Assembly: GCA_954871525.1 (NCBI GenBank)
Contig: OX940870.1
Location: 11,563,501 to 11,627,500, forward strand
Reading direction: 5' to 3'
DNA length: 64,000 bases
DNA from: Parietaria judaica
Taxonomy: Eukaryota > Streptophyta > Magnoliopsida > Rosales > Urticaceae
Translations under genes and position numbers: made by a program
In this document: positions 1-12,129 of the stretch, piece by piece
How positions within the stretch are numbered: the first letter of the stretch is position 1
Layout of the letters: every line of letters starts with the position of its first letter
Notes under the pieces: generated by a model
Seen by the model: only the letters and a program-made list of their open reading frames with translations
What the model was told of the DNA's origin: nothing
Databases searched by the model: none

Positions 1-203
1 TACTCTGATACGTTTCCAACCCTAATAAATGTACATGGAAGTACTTAACGTCGCACTTTTGCCGACCAACATCTTTTTTTTGCTAATGTCGCTAGGCCTG
101 TCTAATGTTGCGTGCCACATGTTTTTTTTTGTTCTTTTTTTTTAAAATTTATTTTCCGTTAGCCCACATTTTTAATTTTTTTTAACATACATCAAACATA
201 ATC

Positions 204-672
204 GGGGTAATATTGGCAAAAGTAGCTAACTTGTTGTGTTTGTTTCATTTATATGGCCAATGCGATTTAATCCTGGCAATAGTATTTAAAGTTTGCTAAA
301 TCATCTCAATTGTAAATTTTCATCCACTTAATAGTATTTAAAGTTTGCTCGATCATTGTGAGAATTAAGAGGGACAAGGGAGTGGGTCCTACGCATTAAA
401 GAAAAAAATATATTAAAGTAATAAATTAAGATACTTTAATAAAAAAAAGAGAAAAAAATAATTAAAAATAACGTGGTTGTCCACTTGGAACCCCACGTGG
501 CAGTTAACGCAGCCACGTCACCATTTGACTAACAGAGTTAAAGTTAAGTGGATGAAAATTTGTGATTGAAACGATTTAGCAAACTTTGAATACTATTGCC
601 AGGATTAAATCGCATTGGCCATATAAATGATACAAACACAACAAGTAGGCTACTTTTGCCAATATTACCCCC
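204..672. mobile_element. Short non-autonomous Mutator-like element (MULE) with long inverted ends
   Basis: The two ends are inverted copies of each other for about 125 bases, perfectly so over the outermost 23 (GGGGTAATATTGGC...). A 9-bp direct repeat, AACATAATC, flanks the element at 195-203 and 673-681. Long terminal inverted repeats with a 9-bp target duplication are diagnostic of Mutator-like transposons. The 469-bp element has no transposase frame, so it would depend on an autonomous relative. The right end has one extra C before the duplication. Its GGGGTAAT start resembles the right end of the larger MULE at 53324-58108, which suggests related families. Confidence 0.85.
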
Positions 673-681
673 AACATAATC

Positions 682-1602
682 AAATGATTTTATAAAATAT
701 ATAATTATAAAAGAAAATATTTTTATTTTCCTCGTAGGAGACATTTATAATTTTTGTATACATGATATTAAGTTTTTAAGACTTTATATTGTATATGATA
801 TCATGACCTTTTTAATACTAATACTAAGGCATGATATAATTGAAGATATGTAACATATATATATATATACGCAATATAAATATTGTTAAAATAATTTTAT
901 ATTGTAAATTTTGTGTGATATTGTAAAAATGAGTAAAAAGAATATTACAAGAACAAAATTAACATGTTATATATATATATGTGTGTGTCCTAGTAGTAAA
1001 TAACAATTGGATCTTTGGTTTGAATTTATATTAGTACTGAAATACACGTATTTTGATTTTTTTTTCTTTAAAATCAAAAATCGTGCTATTACGGTTTATC
1101 ACAATTTTTACCAATCACCAAACTTTCAGTTTAAATTTAGTTTGAACCGCATCCGACACATTTTTTTTTTTGTAATCATCCCTTAGTGTCATATATGATA
1201 TATGTCATATTAAAATGGTCATGATATCATACACAATAACTTTTAGTTTTAAAAGTATGATATCATGTATTTAAAAGTTATAAATTACTCTTATAAGGAA
1301 AACAAAAATATACTCCTTTTCTGTAACTACATATTTTAGAAAATTATTCGATTATGTTTGATATATGTAAACAAAATTATAATATGTGAGCCTACATGAA
1401 AGATTTTTTTTAAATACAAATAATAGTAAAAAAATGCCACGTGGCATGCCACATGAAACACACCTAATGGCGTTGACAAAAATGTTGGTCGACAACAAAA
1501 GTGAGACGTTGGGTATGTTCACCTACATTTATTGCAATTTGATACTATTGATGTATGATTTCATCTACGACAATTTATATTGTTACGACTAAATCTATCT
1601 CT
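682..1602. other. AT-rich intergenic DNA
   Basis: No supportable gene. The stretch holds short TA runs (near 859 and 970) and several ATGATATCAT-like palindromic motifs near 795-805, 1195-1235 and 1256-1266. The short frames here have no recognisable protein features. Confidence 0.6.
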
Positions 1603-2271
1603 GTTGTTTAGATTTGAGCCTTATTCATCAAAGGCCCAGCACCTACACAAGCCTAGTTGGCCAAGTCAAAGGGGACCACGTTTAGTTAAGTGACGAAGAA
1701 AAGCAAAGAAGATCCTCAACAATTAGGAAACATACCGAAATGATCTCCGTGGATGAAACCTCATAGACAAAGATAATCACCAACAAACAATAAGAACGAC
1801 GACCAAATCGGCGATGAGACGCATCATCGCTGACGAGGTCCATAATACATATGACAGAGACCAGAGGCGTGATTGAAGCAGTCAACGTGGCGAAACCGAT
1901 GCTCTAGCTGATTGACAACGACAGTTACGCCCACGATTACAGCCATGCGATTATGGCCATTATGAGGAAATCAAAGCAATTGTAACAGTCCATAAATGAG
2001 GACTGATTTGAATATATTAACTGATTATAAATAGAGGGCTAAGACCCATGTATAAATGATCGCACTTTTTTGCATCCTCAATTCACATAAAAAAGGGTTT
2101 CACATCGAGACCCAATCACTCAAAAAACCTGACTCATTCTGTTGAACACTCATCTCTTTTAACGTGATCTAGTTTTTACGGAAAGACCCGAGCTGTAAGG
2201 TAATTTAAACTTGGAATTACACCAATCGTAGCTCCGTGACTGCGGAAGTGATTTTTTGACCTCAACAAGTA
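1603..2271 (+). repeat. Probable LTR-retrotransposon remnant (solo-LTR-like)
   Basis: The stretch opens TGTTGTTTAG and closes CTCAACA, matching the TG...CA ends of plant LTRs. It contains a TATA-like box (TTATAAATAGAGG near 2026) followed by a leader-like segment. I found no matching second LTR and no target duplication, so the borders are guesses; it may simply be an old LTR relic. Confidence 0.3.
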
Positions 2272-2646
2272 CCTATCGGAGTATATCACCAAATGTTGAA
2301 TATTTTCACCGTGATTAATCCTATAATAAAATATTGAGTATTTGCAACATACTTAATGGTCATAAATTGTACGGACGCGGCGACCAGAAAAGTTTTTTTT
2401 GAGAATATTAAAGTGAAGAAGTGGGAGATTTTAGGGCTTTCTTAGCCTGACTTGGATTTGATGGGAAACCCATTAAATCGAAAAACAGCCCAAATCCACT
2501 TTCAAATTCAAAGTGCATATAATTATATATTATGTATTTTCAAATTTATTATTTTAATAATTAAATAAGTTCCTCCTCTTTTGTTTCGGCGTTTCGTTTC
2601 GGCCACTCCCTCAAAAACCATTCAACCTCGCGAGAGAGGATTTTCT
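2272..2646 (+). promoter_or_regulatory. Upstream region and 5' UTR of the FHA/MCRS1-like gene
   Basis: This 375-bp stretch separates the LTR-like remnant from the first codon of the gene at 2647. It moves from AT-rich DNA (around 2515-2570) to a CT- and GC-richer leader from about 2575, as expected at a plant transcription start. No unambiguous TATA box or start site can be fixed by eye. If the remnant at 1603-2271 is an LTR, an element sits within 400 bp of the coding start. Confidence 0.4.
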
Positions 2647-5600
2647 ATGGGTTCTCTAGCTCCGATTTCGCCATGGATTCCGGAAGACGACCTTCTGCTA
2701 AAGAGCGCCGTCGAGGTATTTCCATGGCTGCCTTTAATCTCGTCTTCTTCGAGTACCAGTGTGTGTCCATGGCCGTGTTTGTAGTTTCTGTAGTTAGAAA
2801 TTTGCGTCTTTCTGTGTTATTCAGTACGAATATGCCGATTTTCACTAGCTCTGCTTTTCTATTGGATTTTCTTGAGCTTTTGTACAAGCTTGTTTTCGTG
2901 CTTTCTTTGAATACGTTTTGCCTAATTTGTACGTGTTTGGATTCCGAGTGTGTTATATCAACTGTTAAACATGGGTTTTGTTCGCGGATTATGATGTATT
3001 TCTGGGTTTATTTTCTTTTTGGCTTCACATGTTGTGATGAATTTGGGCCTGCTCTTGAGAGGGTTTAGAAATATAAACTGTAGAGACACATGTTGCAAAC
3101 CCTGACTGCAATTACCGTGTTCGACTAAGGCATTTCCGCGAAGACATCTCAAGCTTCAGTAAATTACATTCCCAGTATTGAGTGTGAATGCAAATTGTAA
3201 AGCTGTAATCTATAAGGATTTAGCTAATGAATTCCTAAAATATTCCCCTATATACTTTGTGAATAATTGCTGTCACCATTCTGTTTGTTACGTTAGTTGG
3301 CGGTGCTTTATGTCGTTTTATAGTTACCAATTTGTCGAATTGCTGGCTAAGAGGTAACAATGCGATTCTTTTCATTGATGATCTCGTCGGTTTTTTCGAG
3401 AAAAAAGTTTCCTTAGCTGAGTAATCTATCAATTTTGGCGCAATGAAAGATTGCGAATTTGAGCTAATATCTTTATAATAACTGGGAACCGTAAATATAG
3501 CCGATAATTAGGGTAAATTGATGAGTTGATTGAGTGCGTATTTAATTTATCGTTGTCGATATCCCAATAAAGAAAATTAGCTAATATATTGTTTTTATTC
3601 ATTGATTCTCCGTTATAATTTTAAATTATTGTACGCATCGCCTGAATCAACTCTAGAATTTTCATGTTCAGTACTTATTTCTTATTATTTTATTTGCAGA
3701 ATGGCGCATCCTTGGAATCACTTGCTAAAGGCGCTGTGAAATTTTCTCGAAGGTTCACTGTTTGTGAATTGCAAGATCGATGGTTTTCTATCCTTTATGA
3801 TCCAATCATATCTGCCACTGCATCTGCAAACATGATCGAGTTTGAGCGCTCTTCTGCGGCACGCCCATCAAAATCCCCCAAATTTGCAGGCTGCAAAGAT
3901 AACAAGAACAACACTACTGAAAAGAGACATTCTGAGACTGTTCGTTCTTCTTACTATGCAATGCGTAAAAGAATCTGCAGTGAACCTTTTGAATCCATGG
4001 ATCTTAGTTTTCTGGTGGCCCCTTTAAATGATGCTTATGTCGGAAACGAGGTAGAACCGTTTTCTGGAAATTGCATCCCCGGAGATCCTTTTCCACAAAT
4101 GGATACGAATGAAGAAATCCTTCATGTTCATGTAGAAGATCCGTCCACGACAGGAAATTTATCTGCATTTGGGGATATGGATTTACCCCAAGATTGCCTC
4201 GAATTTGAAGTGACTAAGGTCATTAACAACGTGGAGTACTCACCGCTTCCTGAAATATCGATGTGGAAAAACGGCCCCGCACCTGCATTGCCACTTGATG
4301 TTGATCTCGGGGACAAAGGCTTTTGTTCAGGGGATAGTTTTCAACTTCCTGATGATTTCGAAGATAGTATAATGCACTGTGCGAAAACCGAAACAAGCTT
4401 TGGTGATCTCCAAGTCGAAAATAGCCCTGACGATTATTTGGCAGAGTTATCCAATTCTCTTTTGAACTTCACCAATGAGGAAGAGCTCTTAGTTATGAAT
4501 GCTGACGGAAAAGACATAATCGACAAGCAGTACTACGACGGGCTGAGCTCACTTTTGCTGACTTCAACCAACGATGTTAGTCAACCGTCGTTGATTGATA
4601 CTGATAAGCCTCTTAATGAAGAAGACAATAAGGTGCCCAACAATTGTGATGAGCAAATGACATCTGATCCTAATATTGAGATTTCACCATCTATTTCATG
4701 CTCCAATCTTGAGTTTCCTGTTATCGAGGAAGGACTCTGCGTGTTAAATACCGAAGACCCTCATATTCCATGCAATGATGATGAAGAATTTCTACCGAAT
4801 ATGCCCTATGGAGCTGAGGAGAGGCTTCATTCGGCGAACAAACCTGTTGACCAAAGAGTTAGTGATGGAGAATCTAGCCTGATGCACCCAAAAAAAGAAG
4901 TTGGGGAATACGTACAAGAGATCGGTCCAAATCCTACAGTTTCGAGACCCGACTTAGCTAATAGCAGTGTTGGTGTTTCTGGTTGCACAAATGGGTTTCT
5001 TCCTGAGATGCAGAAGGACCAAGCTTCAGAAGTGTTGACCGAAAATCATCTCAATTTGACCGAACGTTCTCAAAATAAGCTGCCTTTAGGTTTTGAGAGC
5101 CTTCAAGGCTGTACTCTTTCAAATCCTTTAGACGTCAATGTGGCACGTCATGTTTCTGCTCAGGCGGAATTAATGCCAACGGATATTCCTGTTCCTGAGC
5201 AAATTCTTGAAGTGCCGGCTGGCGAACAAGATGGAGCCCCATTCGACTATGCTGATGATATACCTCATTATTCAGACGTTGAGGCGATGGTAAACAACAG
5301 TGCTATATTACATAGTTAAACGGTTTTCTTCTATTTTTAGATTATTTTATTGGCCGCTCCTTTCCACATTGCAGATACTTGACATGGATTTGGATCCAGA
5401 TGTCCAGAACTTAGATGATTCTGAGGAAGGTAGTAGTCCATGCCCAATTTGTTTATTGATTTAACATTTTAATATCTTTATTTTATCTTGTCATTATTAT
5501 ATTTTCACTATTCTTCTGTTGCCTGTATTTATTAATTTTCTTGCTATTATGATAATAATTTAAAGAATTTCAAAAGATCAATGCCATGTTAATTTTACTA

Positions 5601-6838
5601 AACCATAAACTTTCTCTTGTGTTTTAAAATTTGGATTAGTTCTTACACTTCTAAGTATGCAGTGTCAAGCTATAAGCAGGAGAGCACTAAGAGGATGATT
5701 ATAAGGCTGGAACAGAGTGCTCGTGCTTCTGTACAACGAGCTATTGCATCTCATCGAGCACTTGCCGTTATATATGGACACCACTCCGAGCATTATATCA
5801 AAAAGTCCGAGGTACTGAAGTATATATATATATATCCCGTACACTAAAAAAATTCATTTCCGTACTACTGAATGTTCATGTAGCAAACGTTTGTTTTGAT
5901 GCAATATTTCGAACTTCATTCTTAAGAAGTTCTCTTGCAAATTTGCAAACATTGCGTAATCAAAAGAATTAAAGGATTGCTTTAATTCATTTTGAAATTC
6001 CGTGATGCACTTGACAACGGCAATATTTCTTTGGCTCCAAACACTTATATAAACTATTAACATGGCCTGAATTGGACTTTAAAAAGGAATAATTCTTTAA
6101 AGTTTACTCAAGTCATGTACTTGTAAATATGTACAGTAAAATATCAGAAGCTGATCTGGTGAAACCTTACAGGTTTTACTTGGTAGAGCGACATCATTAG
6201 ATATTGTTGACATTGACTTGGGAAGAGAGGGCCGCACCAATAAGATTTCCCGTAAGCAGGTAATGGCTTTTTAAGTATTTTACGTCACACGGAAGGTTTG
6301 ATCATTACTGCTTAAGATTCGTCACATTGACACACAGCTTTGCATCTATTGTTTCGTTGTATTTGATTTCTCAGGCAATTATAAAGCTGGACAAGAGCGG
6401 ATCTTTCTCTTTGAAAAACCTTAACAGTCATTCAATCTTTGTCAATGGCATGGAAGTAGGCTACAAGCAGAGCGTAAACCTTCAATCCAGTTGCTTGATT
6501 GAGGTAATGGAATTGTTAAGCCTCCAGAAATGATCTTCAGTTTCAACAGAAGAATCTCCGGTTCTTACCAGATGAAGAAAGAAATTCCCGTTAAAAAAGA
6601 AAAAAAAAACTTTTTTTTTTCATCCCGTTTATCCATAATAAAACGGGTCAATAAGATTGTGTTTGAATTTATACGAAACTATTCAATTCACGTGTTGCTG
6701 ACACAATGTGTTGATATCCAGATAAGAGGATTGTCTTTCATATTTGAGATGAACCAAGCTCGGGTGAAGCAGTACCTGGATGATGGCATCAGAACTGCTA
6801 GAAAAAACAGAATCCGGAACAGATTCTCACCAAGGTGA
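2647..6838 (+). CDS. FHA-domain protein of the microspherule protein 1 (MCRS1) family, seven exons
   Basis: Joined exons 2647-2715, 3700-5289, 5375-5429, 5663-5811, 6173-6259, 6375-6503 and 6722-6838 give one 731-residue frame; every intron has GT...AG borders and phases agree. The start ATG gives MGSLAPISPWIPEDDLLLKS, and exon 2 continues with NGASLESLAKGAVKFSRRF and ELQDRWFSILYDP, the N-terminal module of the family. Residues about 100-570 are acidic and low in recognisable structure. The C-terminal FHA domain (about 612-710) shows LLGRAT, DIDLGREG, ISRKQA in place of the usual SRxHA, and FVNG, and the protein ends in a basic tail. In animals MCRS1 is a nuclear subunit of the NSL and INO80 chromatin complexes; a similar chromatin role here is inferred from the family. 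Intron 1 is about 1 kb. The gene looks intact. Confidence is high in the family and exons, moderate in the exact role. Confidence 0.92.
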
Positions 6839-8835
6839 TCTTCTTATCGTATCATGTCCAGATACTTCCGTAAAAAAAGCTGGCCATTTTCGTTCCAGTT
6901 TTGAGAGGTATGGTACCGAAGAGAGTACTTCACAGCTGAAATTTTGCAGATAGATTAACAGAGAATAATTAGTTAGATGCTAATATATATGGCAATTGTA
7001 GTGAAATTTCCAGTAGCGGTAGAGTAGATTTTAGGATATATATTTAAATCTCCTTGTCCTGAAAATAACGACCATTTTTATATTGAAAAAACACTCGATA
7101 TCAGTAATTTTTCATGCCGTTTCGATGAATCTGCTTATTGATGGTTGAGGATTTCGCATCATGAATTGAACAAAGTTTATGATATAAGGTCTCAATTTAC
7201 TCTTGTTACTTAGCAATCGGGTTTGAGATGAAACCTCAGTATCTTGGCGGTAACTCGTCCAAAAGAATAGAATCCGGCTCAAAATGTATCAGTCGAAAAG
7301 ACACATAATTTTTAGAGGGCATGTTAAAGATACCGCGTCACAAATATAAATGGATTATTATGCTTCGGGCTCGCTCTCAGCTAATAACATGTCATCGAAT
7401 TGTATTGTTGTAAGTTGTAACCTTGGGATTAATTGGCTCTTCTTACTGAATTAATTATAAAAATAATAAAAATGTTAAAATAATAATAATAAAGAGCGAC
7501 CATATAGATATGATCGATTTTCATAAACCCGTGGCCGCAGGCGTGCCCAAGGATTACCACATTGTGCCACTGCGGTTTAAAATTCGATAGTATGTTGTTT
7601 TACGCAAGAATGGTGGCCACCGTTGAAGAGTGGGTCTATTGCATAAAAATTTGTAAAACCCTCTTAAGTTTTTTGCATTTTAATTTAATTTTGATCATAT
7701 AATATTTTAATTTCTCTTTTAATATTTTTAAATAACATTATTGCTACAAAAATATTTGCAATTTACTCATCGTCGTTTAGCTGTGTACCCAACGGTTGTG
7801 GTTTTTGAAAATCTCATTGGTCTATCCGTTGTGTCAGCAATGTACTCATAAATCGGAGATGTGTTCTATTTTTCATGGATTTGTCTTGAATTTGATATAA
7901 TGAATGTTTATAATATAGTATGAAATGTAACAAGGACTTGTCGTTGTCTTAATTATTGAATCCTTGTAATGAATGGATATTCAATCGTGATACTATTTCT
8001 ACATGGAGCCCACCAATCAAATCTTAAGTAAGCATACATTGTTTTCGTTGAACAATATATGTATGGTCAATTCTTTCATAATCGAGTATAACATTATACT
8101 TAAGGTCAAAAATATGTTTTAACAGACCATGTTTTTCACACCAAAAAACTAGTACAACAACAACATTAATCCTTTGATCGTATTAAATCACGTGAGTTTG
8201 ACCATCTGGCCTAACATTTTCTCCTACTTTTTGTTCTCATAAAACCTTGAATTGCTCGTAATATATATATATATATAATATAACCTTACACTACGTTCAC
8301 TTTCATTCTAGTGGTCTTTCTTGGGAATTTAAAATCCGGCTTAAACTAAAATTTATAGATATCCAATTTGAAATGGGTCGTTTCTGGTGACCCAATTACG
8401 AAGGTTTTAAAATTATTATAATTTTTTTTTGTTATTTAGTGAATATATTTTGATCATGAACTTAGACCGGTAAGACTTGTTCAACCATTTTCTCTTTTGA
8501 GGAAAATGCTAATGAAAGAGAATGGAGTTTTTTTTTTTTTTTTTTGTGTGTGTTTTGTTTTTATTTATTTAAATGGTAATAATTAATGAGAAATGGATTT
8601 GTTATGTTGATACTAAATTGCTTTGATCTAAAAGGAGAAGAATCCACGTTTTCGCGAGAGCGGGGACTCAGACGAAGAAGAGGAAGATGATCTAAAAGGG
8701 CGATCTTAGAAAGTTTGTTTATGTGTCGTAGATATTTTTTCTCAGTTGAGTTGCGCGGATTGTGTACTTTATATGCTTTTTTTCCCATGTAAACAAGACC
8801 TAAAAGCAGGAGCGTAGCAAGATTTTCATTTCAGG
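6839..8835. other. 3' flank of the MCRS1-like gene and intergenic DNA
   Basis: The first several hundred bases should hold the 3' UTR; AATAAA-like sites occur around 7464-7493. The rest is AT-rich, with a TA run near 8261-8276 and a poly-T at 8529-8545, and no supportable gene. The last bases (8809-8835) read like the start of an hAT-type inverted end, but I could not find its partner. Confidence 0.5.
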
Positions 8836-8840
8836 GTGAG

Positions 8841-9073
8841 TTTTAGAAATGGTGAAGCAAAAATAAACGCTTTCTAGAGAGAGAATAAATGGAAGAAGAA
8901 AATGCTTTCTCATTAATTTGTGAAAGGATTACAATCAGCAACATATAGAAAAGATGGGGAGAATAGGACAAAAGAAACAGGTATTTACAGCCTGTATTAT
9001 TCTAATAAAAGAGCTTAATGATAGAAGCATATACGACATCAAATTGAGCATTGTCGTATTGGCAAATTTAATA
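8841..9073 (-). repeat. 3' LTR of the copia element
   Basis: This 233-bp copy matches 16402-16630 almost base for base. In element orientation it begins TATTAAATTTGCC and ends CCATTTCTAAAA. It carries four bases absent from the other LTR, near 8967. Confidence 0.93.
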
Positions 9074-9082
9074 CTCCCCGTC
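9074..9082 (-). other. Polypurine tract of the copia element
   Basis: On the minus strand the bases GACGGGGAG lie directly before the 3' LTR. A purine run here primes plus-strand DNA synthesis in LTR retrotransposons, and a GGGGAG just before the LTR is typical of plant copia elements. Confidence 0.8.
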
Positions 9083-9914
9083 AAGATGGAGAGAATAAAT
9101 TTTGAATTCCCATCTTGGACAGTAGCAAATGAAATTGGCTTGGATGAAGAGCCTTCGTAAATATATCTGCAAGTTGATGCTGAGTAGAGACATGTAGCGT
9201 CTTCAAGGTTCCTCCTTGTATCATTTCACGTACAACATGGCAATGGATCTCAATATGTTTGGTACGTTCATGAAACACCGGATTAGCGGCAATGTGAAGC
9301 GCCACCTGATTATCACAAAATAGCAATGCTGGTCCATCATGATGTATTTTGGGATCTCGTAGTAACGCAAGAAGCCAAACCAACTCACAAGTAGTGTTAG
9401 CCATAGACCGATACTCGGCTTCCGCGAAAGATCGAGATACAGTCTGCTGCTTCTTGGACTTCCAAGATATCAATGAACTTCCCAAAAATACACAAAAACC
9501 ACTGATATATCGCGGGGAATCTGGGCAAGCGGCCCAATCTGAATCTGCAAATCCTTGGAGCTTGATTGAAGAGTTTACAGATAAGAATATACCTTGTCCG
9601 GGAGCACCTTTTATGTATTGCAACACTCGGCGAGCTGCTTGTAAATGAGGCACACGGGGAGCAGCAAGAAACTGACTAAGACGATTTACCGAGTAGCAAA
9701 TGTCCGGTCGAGTGATAGTCAAGTACAACAGCTGACCAATGAGGCGGCTATACGTCGCTGGATCATCAAGCAATTCACCGTCAGAGTGGGACATTCAGAG
9801 ATTTGGTTCCATTGGCGTCGAGACAGGTTTAGCACCAAGATTTCCTGTTTCAGACAATAATTCCAAGGCATAACATCGTTTGGAAACCGAGATTCCTAAG
9901 TGGGACCGAGCTAT
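9081..9914 (-). pseudogene. Copia pol, C-terminal part: RNase H domain
   Basis: The open part (9794-9081, 237 residues) begins at [20 protein letters not shown] and shows the copia RNase H core in order: [25 protein letters not shown], the AEAEYRSMA glutamate motif, [10 protein letters not shown], and HERTKHIEI with [10 protein letters not shown] near the end. RNase H removes RNA from the RNA-DNA hybrid during reverse transcription. It continues the polymerase frame upstream and is cut off from it by a stop just after YFLGL (about 9915) and possibly a small shift before 9794. The domain itself looks complete. Confidence 0.9.
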
Positions 9915-11336
9915 TTACAATCCGAGAAAATATTTCAAGTTTCCTAAGTCCTTCAACTTGAAGTGTGTATCGAGAAGATTTGTCAACTTCTTTACTGCAA
10001 GAGGGTCATTGCTGGCAATGACGATATCATCCACATACACCAATAGAGCTAAGAGACTTTTACCATGGTGTTGAATGAAAAGAGAATGGTCACTGTTTGA
10101 TTTTTGAAAACCTTCAGCAAGTAAAATCCCAGAAAATTTCGCAAACCATTGCCGAGATGCTTGTCGTAAGCCATATAAAGACTTGTTCAGCTTGCACACA
10201 GCTTTGTCGGGCAAAGGCTCCCCCTTACGATAAGAGTAGCCCGGTGGAATTGACATATAGACCTCCTCATGTAAGTCCCCATGCAAAAAGGCATTATTTA
10301 CGTCAAGATAAGTGAGTGACCAACCCTTGATGGCAGCAAGAAAGAGAAGAAGCTTCACAGTCACAAGTTTGGCAACATGAGAAAAAGTGTCAAGAAAGTC
10401 AATCCCTTGTCGTTGAGAATATCCTTTAGCGACGAGACGAGCTTTATATCTTTCAGCGGTACCATCGGCATGAAACTTTGTCTTGTAAATCCATTTACAT
10501 CCAACAGGAAATTTACCAACAGGAAGGGAAGTAATATTCCAAGTGTTATTAGCCTCAAAAACACTTAATTCAGCCTGCATTGCAGCCCGCCCTTCTGGAA
10601 GTTCATTAGCTTGAGAAAAAGTTTGGGGTTCGGCAAAAGAGGAAAGTGAGAGAGTGAAAGCTCGGTGAGAATTGGATAGCCTGTGGTAACTAAGAATATA
10701 TGAAAGAGGATATGGAGTAAGGTCATTTGGTTGTGAAGTAGGATGAGTAATCAATGAACAATGATAATCGGTTAGATAGCTCGGGCGTTTAGGAATACGC
10801 TTGGGGAGAGGATCATTGTTTGGAGTAGGTGTGGGCGAGTGTGTTTGTGAAGGTGTAGAAGGACATGGAGTAGGAAGATTTTCGGAGATGGAACGCGGAA
10901 GGACACGGTGGTGAAATATATCAAGATCGAGAGAGCTGTTTTTAGTGACGAAAGGAAATATGGATTCGTGAAACACAACATTTCGAGATGTGAAAGTTGT
11001 ATTATTTGTGATATCAAGTAACTTGTAACCTTTGTAACCAAAAGGATAGCCAAGAAAAATACAAGGCCGAGCACGTGGAGAGAATTCGGTACAGTGTCTC
11101 GTTAATATTGTGGAGTCATAACATAAACACCCAAATACCTTCAAATGATTATAGGAATGAGATTTATTGAAAAGTCGCTCAAAAGGTGTTTTGTGTTGCA
11201 ATAACGGCGATGGAAGACGATTAATTAAGTAAGCATCGGTTAGAACGCAGTCACCCCAATAAAACACATGAATGTGTGACTGAAAATATAACGCCCTAGC
11301 AACATTCAAGAGGTGTTGATGTTTACGTTCAACCAC
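9915..11336 (-). pseudogene. Copia pol, middle part: integrase C-terminus and reverse transcriptase
   Basis: This 473-residue frame starts inside integrase at VVERKHQHLLNVARAL, continues through the copia integrase tail (FGCLCY, RARPCIFLGYPFGYKGYKL) and a proline-rich linker, then enters reverse transcriptase: WIYKTKFHADGTAERYKARL, YLDVNNAFLHGDL with a catalytic aspartate, LNKSLYGLRQASRQWF, and LLVYVDDIVI, the YVDD active site. The catalytic residues I can see are present, so reverse transcriptase decayed little. It ends at a stop after YFLGL where family members read on into RNase H. Confidence 0.92.
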
Positions 11337-12129
11337 GGAATTTTGCTCAAGTGTTTCGACACAAGAAAAATAGTGAATGGTACCTTGCTCAGCAAAGAAT
11401 TCTGTGAATGCCGCGCATCGTCGGAACGGGCTGACTTGATAGTAGCGTTGAATTGAGTATGAATCTGTTTGAAAAACTTTGGAATAATTTCAATGACATC
11501 AGATTTGGTGCGTAAGAGGTAAACCCAAGTGCATCTTGTGCAATCATCAACAATGGTGAGAAAAAACCGATAACCCTCTGTCGTGGGAATGATAAATGGT
11601 CCCCAAATATCCATATGTATAAGGTCAAAAGTTTTTTGCGATATATGATTAAACGAAGGAAACTGCAAGCGCTTTTGTTTGGCAAGTGGGAATATTTGAC
11701 AATGAGAATCAACAGACAATCCAGATAATGGTAATGCCAAACTTGCATTCATTGATTTTAGAATTGCAAAAGATGGGTGCCCAAGACGAAAATGCCAAAT
11801 ATTCGGTTGGGGCAATTGAGAAGAAACAAAATTACATTTCGAGCTGTAATTTAAATGCCCTAAATCCAAGAAATACAAGCTACCATCGCGTTTACCCGTC
11901 CCAATCGTCTTGGCCTGAGTGTGGTCCTGAATGAGACACCAATGAGCAAAGAAATGAACAGAGCAATTGTGAGATGTTGTTATTACGGTGACGCTCAAGA
12001 GGTTAAACTGGAATGAAGGAACATAAAACACATTTGAAAGGATTAACGAATCCGATACTGAAACAGTTCCTATATGTGTAATGTCAACTTCTTGACCATT
12101 TGGCAAAGTAATTTTGATTATGTAAAGGA
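11337..12129 (-). pseudogene. Copia pol: end of protease, GAG-pre-integrase and integrase core, frameshifted
   Basis: From 12106 the frame reads MPNGQEVDITHIGTVSVSDS (protease end), then WHFRLGHPSFAIL (GAG-pre-integrase) and the integrase core with FDLIHMDIWGPF, GYRFFLTIVDDCTRCTWVYL and SARSDD, carrying two of the three catalytic acidic residues. The third lies in the next frame at EQNSVVERKH, so a frameshift near 11400-11430 separates them. The cysteine part of the integrase zinc site is degraded. The protease start is on the far side of the nested LTR, at 15072-15236. Confidence 0.88.

Noticed and set aside
2673..3068. 131-residue plus frame overlapping the start of the MCRS1-like gene
   Set aside because: It runs through intron 1 in another frame; the spliced model from 2647 explains this region and gives the family N-terminus.
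8809..8840. Possible hAT inverted end (CAGGAGCGTAGCAAGATTTTC) just before the copia element
   Set aside because: No matching inverted partner or 8-bp duplication was found within the window, even after removing the copia insertion.
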